Part shown: piece by piece, positions 10,214 through 21,992 of the stretch
Position numbering within the stretch: position 1 is the stretch's first letter
Layout of the letters: every line of letters starts with the position of its first letter
DNA from: Apostichopus japonicus
Taxonomy: Eukaryota > Echinodermata > Holothuroidea > Aspidochirotida > Stichopodidae
Length of the DNA: 64,000 nt
Direction: 5' to 3'
NCBI RefSeq assembly: GCF_037975245.1
Contig: NC_092577.1
Location: 24,115,398 to 24,179,397 of the forward strand
Translations under genes and position numbers: made by a program
The notes under the pieces: generated by a model
The model's database searches: none
The model's input: the letters and a program-made list of their open reading frames with translations, nothing else
Told to the model about the DNA's origin: nothing

Positions 10214-13200
10214 TCAGCTGTCATTTATTAGCCACTTCAGTGTGATATAATTGATTCCAGCGGTGAAAGACAAGGATATACTTGGGTCATACTTCACTGC
10301 CAGCACATTATCTGTAGAACAATGAATACACATTTATATTCCTAAATGTGAAAGAATGCCAAAATGCATTGTAGGTTCTATGATGTAACATAGTAATATT
10401 TCTAAATTTGTTATACTCAATGGGTGTAAGATATACTTGTTCTTTGATACAGCGAAAAGCATTAGATGTGGCGATATATTCCCAACTTCGCTGCTGACCA
10501 AAAATGGATAGACTTCTTTACTCGATATGATACATCAGCATATCAAATTCATACCCACCATGTATAATTATAATCACTATACTGTTTTCAATATTTACAA
10601 CTAGATTTGGTCGACTCCTGCAAGTGACCACTGCTTCGAATAATATTGACCACCTGCTGTGGATGACCTTTTTTTATTGACCTGTGCTATATCTTACCTC
10701 TGGCTAGTTTCACACACAATTTTATTCACTGTATGTTCACCAAGTTTTGCCCTTCATCTTTCATGTGTTCTCATAGATTGCTTACTTGAGTGATCTCTCA
10801 AAGCTTAAAGGAGAATAAGAATATGTAAAACTATACCATCTTTTGGTTGTGTTTGATTCCACATGTTGACACATCTTGTATTGGACCTACTAATAGTACT
10901 TATCTGGGACGTGGGCTCCTCATTTGAAGGTATGGAAAGTCCTTGAAACATGCATCATTACTAACCATGAGGTGTCTTTCCTTCTAAAAATCTGTTACAC
11001 ACTCATTCTTTGCTTGATTACATCTTATCACCCTAGGGAGGAAATGAAACACACTATATTGTCACCTCATATAGGCAGCCCTCAAATCTGAGCGAGTGAT
11101 TGACAGTACCAGATGTACTTTCTGGAAATCCTCATACTCTGCCATAGCAACAGAGCATGTAGTAATTATGAGACTGTAGGTGTAACCAGAGAGGTGTAAC
11201 AATAATTCAAAAGAAAGAAGATTGCATTAGCCTATGATATTGAATTTCTGCTGCCAGTATTTGCACAGGGATGTTAATATTAGGCTAAGCGAAACAATTG
11301 CCTCTACTGTACAATGGAGGTAAAAACAGACCTCCATGACTGTACTATCACCATGGGGCTATCTGCTCTGATTTAGCTATGGCAGGTATTGCAGGAATTG
11401 GTCACTGCAGGCAGCCTGTTGTGCCAAGGACGAAATGAGGAAGTTGCTGCCCTCACAGCATATGTAATTTTCTACTCTTACCTACTAAACTCCATGCCAA
11501 CTGCTTAGTATGTAAAAGATCGAGAAAAAGAATAACATCACAATTTCTAACACCGCAACACAGAACACATAGTAGAAGGATTTAAGGATGTTACTTTGTT
11601 TCACATATGTAAGAAATATGTACATGTATTCCTAAAAGTTTGCCTTGAAACGTTTCTTCGAAACTTTTCTACAACTTTTCAGTCATGTTTTTGATTGCAG
11701 TAATTTGTAGGATATGCTACAGTGCCATTGGTAACTGGTACTTGCCTGCAGTGATGTGAGATGACTGTGGCTTTCACATGTGGTAATACCAATGGGTTAT
11801 TAATCTCATGTAAACTCCTTAGTAATGCCTTTGAGTTAATTTAGCATATTATTTCCTTTTACTTAACGAATGGTTTCCAAAGACAATTCAATGACACATG
11901 CAGGTATACAGAACTGCCTTCATTAATTGATAAATATGGACGGGGGATATCCCCCCTCCCCCTGCTTGCACATTATACACCTGAGGCATACTTGGTATCC
12001 ATTGTTGAAAATAGAAAATTAGGACGGGGGAAGACAGAGGGTTCCTGCTCCACTTTTACCCACCCCTCCCCCAGCCATTTTTTGGTTTTTGTTTTGTTAA
12101 CTTTGTTCTTGAGTAGGCCTAATACCGTGTACTATAATTTTTGAAATTCCCAGGGGCTGTTCAATATCTCACTTTTTATACAAAAAGTTTTAATACTGAT
12201 GAAATTCATTCGGCATGGAGTTGCACTGGCTTTGGATTGCTAGGCTTTAATCACAAAGTCTTTACTGAATTTTTAAATTAGTATGCAGGCTAGCCTTCTG
12301 TTTCATTGTTCTGAGACATCATGATGGATACTTGTTGGTTTGCGAAATAAGAGGAGATACAGTTTGTAAGTTTATGCTGATGTATTCAGATAATATTGGG
12401 TGACAGCAGATAGCTACTCTTCTGATAACAGCCCTTTGTTGTGTCTACCAAGTTTATTCTCAAAGAAGAAAGGTTCCATATACTGAGAGAGCTTTATGTT
12501 CCATAATATAGAAAGAGCTTTTCTTTAAAACTATTTACTACCTACAGCCCATTCCTTCCATCAATCTCCTTGGACTGACCAAGAAATTAATACCTCCTTT
12601 GCTGTGTGGATGTGCACTGGACCAGATTAATCTGTGCACTGGACCACACTAATCATGGAAGAGGTGATAAAGTTCTAGAGAGGCTGATGCTACATAAACT
12701 AGTGGTTTTCATATGCTAAGATACAGTGATATTCAATTTCAAACCTCAAGTGACTTATACCAGGGAGCTGCTATGTGTTAGAGTAGCAGTTCCATGCTTA
12801 TACCATGGAAGTATTACTTGCATGCTTTTACCATGGGTTAAGTGTCCATTTATCATTAAAGCCTATATTCTGTGTATTGCAAGGTTTACACATTTTCACT
12901 CTATTTACACCGGCATGGGGCAATTTTAACAATTACATATGTAAAATGAATGTGTTGGAAAGCAACTTAAAGCAGCATTTTGGGTCCTTTTTATGATTTT
13001 TCTCAACCTCGCTGACTCCACGATGCCATTAATCTATCTATTCAAATCTAACTTCAAATGGTGGCATAAAAATCAAAAACTTTCAACTTTATTTTTCTCC
13101 AAGATATTTTCGTTGGGATCCCAATAAACCTTGCCCATAATGTTAATATTTAAACACTACGAACATCATTGAACAATACGTAATACAACACCAAGCTTGA

Positions 13201-16200
13201 TTTGTGTACAGTCTATATGGCAGTTGTACCAACGCAAAGTTTTTAATCTATTTTTAGCAACGGCTCATAACTAAACCTGCATCTCTGATTGGTTGAATTC
13301 AAACTAGTGGGTTGGGGGAACTGTATGCGATTAATTTTAAATGTAGAATTTGTCGGTGGACACTTTCTCATTATCTGCAAATATCCCTAATTACTTGGCA
13401 GGCAACAACTTGGCTAATATTTTAGTTTGCTGCTTTGTGATTGATGTATGTAAAAAAAAATCGATGGACATGTCAAAAACGTGGAAAACTACGACATAAT
13501 GCACAAGGCTGCTTTTAATACTGAGACATGTATTAAATAACTCCCACTTATATGTCCACCTTTCTGTGGCTCTGTGACAGAACTACTACAAGTTCCAAAT
13601 TTTACAAGTGGCAGTTCCTGTTGCAGTTACAGTAACTTATTTTACAATTTGTTTCTTTGGCACATATGCATTTACTTTAAAAGTTAAGGTTTGCTTACCC
13701 TTTCAAAGGATATTTAAAACACTGATATATTTTCAGAAAGCACACAATATACATAGCAAACTTTGTCATCCTATAAATTTTGAGGTATCTGCAAGACTAA
13801 AAGTGAATGTGCCCCATTGGTATGACCTGTAGCAAGTCTAAGTGACTTTACATGCTGCCTCCACGGGTGAGATATATTTGCTCTTTTTGCTAATATACTT
13901 CAAAAGCATATCTGCTCTGTCCATAAAAAATACCAAAAATGTTTTCCTTAACATACATTTTTCTGACATTGTTAATTTTACATGGCAACTGTACTGTATA
14001 ACTAAATGATACAAATTGAGATTACGAAGAAGATGATGACGGTTATTAAAGTGAAATTAAGCATGTAACAACGATTCTATTTATTACAAGCTAAGTTTAG
14101 GAAAATGACAGCTTCTCATGACCTATCATGAAATACAGAAATATATCCCACAAACACACATTTTAAAGGATATTTAAAGGGAAAGCATTCTTTTCAGCTT
14201 ATCTTTTAGGAATAAATTGGTTAGTACTGTGGTTACTTCTTTGAAGGAGGAACAAGTGGGAAAGAAGATAAAAGTAACTTTTCTGTTTGATAAACTTTTA
14301 TTTCTCACAAATTTATTCTTTTTTATTATTTCCTATGACACAGTGAGAGTTTAAGAGCACTTTAAAAAAGTAAATAAAACGTATAGATAAAAATAAATGC
14401 AGGCCTACAGTGCAAATGCCTTTAATAGTTCTAGTGACTAGAAAATGAAAACTAAGTTATTTAAACTGTAAGCTCTACATATAATGTAAATATAACTTAG
14501 GACTCCAGAACACATGTATACTACCACAGCCTCCACAGGTGTGCATGTACACCTATAAAATTACAATACTAATAATGACCAAGTACCTTAACAGCTCCCA
14601 TGGAAGAGTTGTGGCGACTGGAATAGAAGGGAAAATCTTGTCTCTCTTTCACTTTTCAATATGAAAGACATCTGCCATAAACGTCATAAAAATAACTCAC
14701 TTTCTTAATATCACATCAGAAAGAAGACACAATGAAGCACATAATAACATCTTTACACATGAACAGAAACAACAAATATATCTACTGAAACACAGTGCAG
14801 CAATAGTAACAAAGCTCACTTATTGGCTGCACACCATGCAAACATTTTATAAAGACATTACCTTAGTTTGGAAAAACACCAGATTGCCAACTCCCTGCCC
14901 ACCATGCCCCCACTCCTCCCACCCAAAAAAGGACTATATTTACATTTCTACATAAGAATGTACGTACAATGTATTACAGATGCCAACAAAGGCTTGGACC
15001 AACAACAACAAAAAAACACTAAATACAGCCCCTGCCAATTGAACAGTGTGGACTACCTTCATCACAAATTCAGTGTTAAGAATTCAATAAGTGAGGCAAA
15101 TATGACAAGTTCAATTGACAGGAATACCCAGCATAGGCATGACACAATTTTTTTCACCCACACGAATACAACTGAATTCAACATTGCATGATGCACAGCA
15201 ACGACAACCATATATTTGCATACGCATACTGCACAGTACAATGCTGGTTACATGTTAAAGGTGTGCAACCTTGATCACATTAATAGGCACCATATCTTAC
15301 ATGATTACATTTACATTTACAAGTTTTTAATACAATGCTGGCCACTTCACCATACTGTACACACAAAAAGGGCAAGTAATTAGACTACTCAGAGAAAATT
15401 GCTTATCAGATTCCACAGTCAAATTACACAACAAATACTTTTGAATTCCAAATACAAGAAAAGAGCATAACAGAAGCTATGTACTCAAGGTTTACATAAC
15501 ATGATCTCTCATGTTTACACTCCTTGCCAGGTTAATTATTCAAACCTAACTCCCTATTATATTTGGCAGTGATAAAATGTAAACAGCTGTTTGACAGACA
15601 CAAGAGATGTACTTAATCAAATTAATCTCAACCCCCTTCCTAAATAACAGACAAAAAAGAAAGAAAAGAAATTGAGGATGGTTTACAAACTTAACATGCA
15701 TTTGTTCCAGGATGTTGTTCCATAACTAGCAACAATTAAAATGAAGAATGGCTTTATGAAACATGTGAAGGAACTTCGGTAACAATAAGGTAACTAAATC
15801 AGCAACAAAAGGCTCAAGGTGAAACAAACATAGGAACTAGAAACATGAGTACAAAATTAAAAAGCTTGTAATATACACATAAAAAAAAATGAAAATGGTT
15901 AACACATAGACATAGAGTGATATAGTACTTTATAATTGGTTTCACTGAGTGTTATGAAAGGTTGATACAATGCAAAATTTCTTATCAAAATATTGTTGAG
16001 CAAGACTTCTCATAAACCATCCATGCTACAGTACCATACTGTATACTGCTTATGATACAAGAGTACACTGGACTCAGTGACAGTCCTAATGCACTTTTCA
16101 GTTGAATGAGTCACTCCACTAATCCTGGACAAGGCGAGTCATTGCACACAACTGCATTGACAAAACATGTACCTTGATGCACACATCAGTCAGTTCTGTG

Positions 16201-16215
16201 CATAACACTTTCGTT
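10214..16215. other. Gene-poor AT-rich stretch
   Basis: No open frame with protein-like composition, RNA gene or repeat I can support. C-rich runs near 11940-11960 and 12025-12080 stand out in composition only. Confidence 0.5.
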
Positions 16216-16217
16216 AC

Positions 16218-17072
16218 TTAGGACTGATGGTCTCCGTACTTGTCAAGATCAGGGGCTGTCACAAAAAGCTTTGAGTAAGCTGGCTCAGTAATAGTATTTC
16301 TACCTTGAAGTTCAATTTGGCGCTGTGACAACTGTTCCTTACATAGCCTAACTTTTTGTAAGCATTCTGTGTACTCCCTCGATATATCCTCTTTCTGTTT
16401 ATATGGTAGATCAGCCCATTTTCAACATGTCACAATAAACCTTTTTACTCTCATCAAAAGTTAACCGTCTACGAGATGTCAAAGCCCTCCTCGTCTGAGC
16501 AAAATAAACGGCAGCATTCTTGGCAACTCTGGGAATTTTTAACATTTTAGGACTGTTCATCAATGTTTTTCGTGCCTTTTTAATAACCGATATTATTCTC
16601 TTACGCTTCATGAAGTGCTTGGCATGAAGGGACAATGTTTTCTTAATGTTCCATATCCACCATTGCCCCTTGTTTAATGCAATCAGTTACGAAGGAATAC
16701 TGTAAAAGATGATAGCCATGTCGTTCACAATCCCTCACTGCAGCAGGTATCTTGTTGCTAATATCTTGTTGCTAATCTTGTTGTTAATAGGCCCAGATAC
16801 AAGAATATAAACGTTACTTGACCTCTTACTCCCTGATGGTATTTTATTTCTTACCCTTCCACCATTATCCAGAATCATCTGAATCATATCAGCTCGACGT
16901 ATTTTCTTGCCATCAATATGAGGGATCAGTCCACTCAAGACCAAAACTTGTCCATAAAAGATCTGGCGGGGCTTTGAATCACATCCCACGCTGATAGCAT
17001 TCTTGGTTTTCTTTAGGCGATATATTCTGAAGTTATGCTGGATAATGGCAGCTGCTAGATGTCTCTTCTTGT
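16218..17072 (-). pseudogene. IQ-like motif and BRCT domain, C-terminal part of the large gene
   Basis: After the LINE the frame resumes with KKRHLAAAIIQHNFRIYR, an IQ-like calmodulin-binding pattern (I-Q-x3-R-x4-K), at about 17050-17008. From about 16960 a BRCT-like domain follows: QVLVLSGLIPH, MIQMILDNGGRV, SSNVYILVS, and YSFVTDCIKQGAMVD at the end (about 16650). BRCT domains bind phosphopeptides or DNA ends. A frameshift near 16635 and another near 16420 precede a charged tail ending at the TAA at 16218. Confidence 0.6.
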
Positions 17073-17369
17073 GCTTTTTACGTGACCCGTCGAACGGGAT
17101 ACAAAACGTCACGGCCAAACGGCACTACCAAACCACCCCATTCCTACAAACGAAACTCAGGTCAAGCGAGCCAAAAGAAAAAAGTACATACGCCCACCGA
17201 CCTGTAGAGACAAAACGCCCAACCACCCACTGACACATTCAAAAAACCACAAAAGGACGACCAGCACGCAGCGAAACAAAACAGCCTTCCCCAGCACACC
17301 ACCGTCCAAAAAAGGCAGCCCCAGATAAACGGCGAAAGTCGCCTTGAACTTGAAGGCGAATGTTAGACT

Positions 17370-20300
17370 TCACCGCCTCCAGGACTGCCTGGCAAATTTC
17401 CCCCTAAAAACAATATCACATCTATTCCTCCAAATAAGTTTTTTTACAACAGAACAAACATAGATAATACGCTGCAACACAGCAACAGAACAAACTGGAG
17501 GATCTAATCCATATAAAACAAAGCCCTGTCCTACCGACCAGGAACGGTCTCCCGTTAAACGGTCGGTCCAGGACTGAAACCACTCCCACAAGTTCAAAAC
17601 AAAGGGGCAATGCCAAAAAAACATGAGCTGTACTCTCTAAGCTGTCACAGCTGGTCCTCGGGCACAGACCATCAGCCAATCGCCAGTGATACCTTTTCAG
17701 ATTGGTCACCAAGGCACCGTGTGCAATTCTCCACGCAAGATCACGGAGCCTGCAACCATTCAGCCTTCAATGCACCGAACGCCATACTTCGACAGGATGA
17801 CGTCCCTGTACAAAAATTGCATTCAAGGCCCTATCCCGCAAGGAACTGAGAACGAGGGCCGGCCGTGACAGGTCAACAGGGGGCAACTCAATAAGAGCAG
17901 AGCTACTATGCGGTTCTCTGTTGCTAAACAGCGCCGGAACCCATCGACGCAAGTGCAACCCGCCCCAAAAACGTACAAAATATGAACAAGGCAACCCTGG
18001 GTCAGTTACCGCTACAAACAATTGCTTAAATAACAAACAAGTTAACTTACTTCCCAGATGAACCACCCCTAGTCCCCCCTTCTCCAGTTTTTGGTACAAT
18101 ACCGCCCTCTTGACCAGCTCTGTACCACCAGACCATATGAATGAAAAAATCGCCCTCTCCAACCGCACCAGGACGCGACGCGGAATAGGGTACACCGCTC
18201 CCGGGTAAACAAGATGGGCGAAACGAAACGATTAATAACAGTGACTTTCCCCAAGATCGAAAGCCAGCGGGCCAAAGGTTTCGAGTCTGCTCTGAAATAC
18301 CTCAGCCCTCTCGTTCCAGGTGACATCACAAGGTGCATCGTAGCCGAACCATATACCATTAATTTTGATATTCTGATCCGACCACGACGCACCGAATGGT
18401 AAATCTCTGTATCTCCAGCTACCAAGACGAAGGCCCTTTGTCTTTTCTGGATTCAACTTCGCCCCGGTAGCTCTCTCAAAAATAGATAGATCCTGCGAGA
18501 GTGCGCGAAAGGAGCCGAGACTCGAAACAATACATGTCACGTCATCTGCATATTGAGCGTATTTCACTTTGGCACCCCCTGGGCACAACGAATGGAACAA
18601 GTTTGGAGTCCCTTTCCAAAAGACGAGAGAGGGACTCGCTAAACAAAACATAAAGTAATGGAGACAGAGGGCACCCCTGGCGCACCCCCCTCTCTACGTT
18701 AAAAACCTCCGAACAAAACCCATTTACGATAACAGAACTGAAACTTTCTTCATACAAAACAGAAATCCATTTACGAAAAATTGGGTGCAACCGAAACGTC
18801 TCCAATACATTCATTAAAAAACCGCGATCCACCATGTCAAAGGCCTTCTGCTGGTCCAGAGACACCAATGCACATGGCAGATCACGCTCAATAACAAAGT
18901 CGGTCAAGTCGCGCATCAACCACAAGTTCTGCTGGATGCAATGACCCTTCACTGCACAAGTCTGGAGATCACCAACAAGATGCGGCATAGCCAGTGCAAG
19001 GCGGTTGCACAAAGCCTTAGCCAGCAACTTGTAGTCCACATTTAACAAGGTGATCGGACGCTTGTTATGGGGATCCAAGGGGTCCCCAGACTTTGGCAGC
19101 AAAGTAATCATGCCCAGACGTTGACTTTGGTTTAACAGTCCGTTTTGGAAGGCGTCTTCGAAGACGGCTCTGATGTCGGGTCCTATTATCGCCCAGAAGG
19201 TTCGGTAGAACTCCCTCGGGAGCCCGTCCGAACCCGGGGACTTGCCATTCTTCATCTTCCAAAGCGCCTTCCAAAGCTCAACAGTGGTTATTCCGCCCCC
19301 CAAAATATCATTGACATCGTGGGGAACGGTTTTTGAGATTCCCCTCAATAAATCAGACTGTGCCGACAAGTCGACGTTGCCACGCGTAAACAAATTCGAA
19401 TAATACTCTTTATATACGCTGACAATGCCGTGAGGGTCACTGACCACGTTCCCATCGGTAGCGCGCACAGACGGGACGCGTCTGTCACCTGCCGATGAGC
19501 TAACGGACTGGTAAAACCTCAGTGAAGGGCGCTCCTCGGCTTCCACCGCTTCGACACGGGCCCTGACGCGGGTACCGTGGTACTTTTCATCGAGATAAGT
19601 CTGCAAAGCGATGACTGCCGAAGGGTCGCCAAACTTCACCTCCGCGCACAGCTTCGAGAATTTTTCTCTTCGACGCCGTGCGCGGGTCACGCAATACTGA
19701 ATTGCGTAGCGTTTGATGCGCAACTTGATATTATCCCACCACTGGGATGTAGAAGCAAAGGCCGGCTTCAATGTTTGCCATCCTTTGTACCTGGTCTCGA
19801 AACCCTGGCGGAATTCTGCCTCGCCAAGAATCCGACAGTTAAGCTTCCATAGGCCCCGCCCGATCGGGAAAATGGAAGGCAAAACAAAACGTGCTACCAC
19901 AGTGTCATGGTCACAGAGCGGACAGCTGAGCGTCTCGCAACCCGAAAATTTAAAACTTACGGGCGCATACACTCGATCTATCCTGGAGGCATCTTCTCCG
20001 TTAGGCCTCACCCACGTATACACCGTACTACACGGGTGCATATGCCTCCAGACATCGGCTAAAAGGTGTGCCGAAGTGAATCTCTCCAATTCTGTGATCC
20101 CAGCGTCGGGACTAGCAGACACAGAAGCCCCGAGTCTGTCAAGACCCGAGTCTGGGACACAGTTAAAGTCTCCGACCATGACACATGGAGCACTACCAGG
20201 AACAAAGGAAGGCAGTGTGTTAAAAAAATCTCGTCTAGCAGAAGGCCGATTGGGAGCATACACATTGCAAAGGGAGATGTTACCCTGTGGATACTTGAAA

Positions 20301-20611
20301 AGAATGCAAACCAATCGGCCCTCGTGATCCGTCTCCACCCTAGTGGCACAACCCGCCTGACGAGGTGACAGGAAGATGACAGTGCCACAGGATGAAGACG
20401 AACCAAACGAAGCATGCAGCCCACCACCCCACTCATAAGCCCATAAAGGGACATCTTCTTCCAAAATATGTGTTTCTTGTAGGCAAACGCAGTCGACTTC
20501 CATTGAAATACAATATTGGAAAATGCGACTGCGCTTGCGATGATCCCTCATGCCATTGACGTTCAAGGTGGCAACTGAAAATGTATGGGCCATGAGAGGA
20601 CAATGGGGCAA
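17370..20611 (-). pseudogene. Tx1-like LINE ORF2, APE endonuclease and RT
   Basis: The first 689 codons (20611-18542) are open. The endonuclease spans about residues 10-240 (VATLNVNGM, LQETHIL, NVYAPNRP, MVGDFNCVPD, SRIDRVYA, DHDTVVARF). RT follows (LLPKSGDPLDP, CALVSLDQQKAFD, GVRQGCPLSPLL), with the catalytic YADDVT in another frame at about 18560. Further frameshifts lead through the thumb (about 18195-17767) to a C-terminal zinc finger-like CPRTSCDSLESTAHVF near 17640 and a stop at 17370. Full length would be about 1,080 residues, usual for this clade. Confidence 0.88.
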
Positions 20612-20613
20612 AA

Positions 20614-21788
20614 CTACGCCGACGTCGATTCTGTAAGCTTCAAGCGCGCTCTAGACGACATATCGTCGTCGGAGTCGTCACTTGAGGCCGACCTTTTCAG
20701 TGAGGGTTCCCCCATCTCGTCGTACCAGCTCGTCCCAGTGGCACGTTTCGGCTCGACGATCACCGAGCCTCCGGAGTCGCTGTCAGACAGCTTCCGGAGA
20801 CCGGACGACCGAGTCGTCGTCAGACAGAGTCTCCGGATCTGGCGATACCGGCGGCGGACTGGGGACGGAACTGGACGGGTTGATGGGGGAAGCTGGTGGA
20901 GACCCCGTGTCCGCTTCGCTGTGTGGTGGAGACGGTGCGGGCACGGGGTTGATGGGGGAAGCTGGTGGAGACTTTCTCGGTGCGGGCACGGGGTTGGGGT
21001 CTGCAACTACGGGGGAGGGTGTACCAGGTGCGGAGAGTGAATCCTCACCCGTTTCCCCCTCCTTGAGTGGAGCTTCCTCCGGGGCAGTAGGTGCGCCAGA
21101 ACTTGGCGCCTTTGCTTGACTCCCCACTCTTTGTCATAAAGACATAAGAGGAGGGACAAGCGCGAAAGACATGTCCCTCCTTCCCACAGAGTGAGCACAC
21201 GACTTCGCTTGGGCAAGCAGAGGTATCATGCCCAAGACGAAGGCAGCGCCCACACTTTTTATTTGGGCAGCCCATGGCTTCGTGCCCGGTCTCCCTACAC
21301 CTGAAGCAGGTACGGGGCTGACCGGGGTAACGCACGTGAGCTTTATGCCCGGCAATAAAAAGGAAGGAGGGAATGTCCTGCTTGAGGTCGATCCGAACCT
21401 GTCGGTGCCCATTCAACACCCCAGGGGCCTGTGCGTATGAGCACATTTTAATAGCCTTGACAGCCCCGAACCGACCTAAAACAGTTGCGACAAGTTCTTC
21501 ACGCACCTCTAATCCTACGTGGATGACAGTTACCCATACGGAACGTTCGTATGGAGTAACTGTCAAACCTTCAACCCCACTCAGCAACGTGACACCCTTC
21601 TGCCGGGTCACGTCACTGGTAAAACGTAGATCATACGTATTACGACCCTGGAGAGCTTGTAAAGCATGAACCTCTCCAGGCACAACAACACCCTTACTCT
21701 TTAAAATACTAAAAACTTGCACCGGTGGAACCGCTTCTTCACCGGTGAAGGTCAACTTAACAATTTTCGAATCACGGCGCGATGCCAT
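20614..21788 (-). pseudogene. Tx1-like LINE ORF1, three zinc knuckles
   Basis: The start chosen is the ATG at 21788 (MASRRDSKIVKLTF), because the ORF1 of the related copy at 39118 starts the same way. After an RRM-like region come three knuckles: CFRCRETGHEAMGC, CGRCLRLGHDTSAC and CSLCGKEGHVFRAC. This nucleic-acid chaperone would package element RNA. A frameshift near 21110 and a 2-bp indel near 20790 divide the Pro/Ser-rich C-terminal half, which reads intact to KLTESTSA in the second copy at 30111. The ORF stops a few bases before ORF2. Confidence 0.8.
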
Positions 21789-21992
21789 GATACCGAAGGT
21801 GGCTAGGCCACAGAGGAGTAACAAAAACAAACTAAAGACAGGTTTAAACTTAAAACGATATACGATAACTATATACGACAAACGCACACACCCGCCTGGC
21901 GGGAAGTATAGCACAGTACAGTAAGGTAAGAAAGTAGCTGTATCAGATGGAAGCGAGAGCGAAAAACACGTCTGCACTCCACGAAAGCCAAC

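Larger units (their letters stand above)
17073..21992 (-). mobile_element. Full-length Tx1/L1-like LINE with 13-bp target duplication
   Basis: A 4,920-bp non-LTR retrotransposon whose 5' end is at 21992 and whose 3' end is at 17073. TGTCTCTTCTTGT flanks it at 17060-17072 and 21993-22005. It has a short 5'UTR, ORF1 with zinc knuckles, ORF2 with APE endonuclease and RT, and a 3'UTR ending in CACGTAAAAAGC without a poly-A tail. RT motifs (RPITLLNVDYKLLAKAL, GVRQGCPLSPLLYVL) place it in the L1/Tx1 group. It sits in codons of the large peptidase-BRCT gene. Confidence 0.92.

Noticed and set aside
11940-12080. C/G-rich runs as a possible G-quadruplex regulator
   Set aside because: Composition only; no gene nearby and no regular four-tract pattern strong enough to support it.
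19713-21119. Open frames on the plus strand across the Tx1-like LINE
   Set aside because: They are antisense shadows of ORF1 and ORF2 on the minus strand. The same shadows recur in the second copy at 29.2-30.5 kb.
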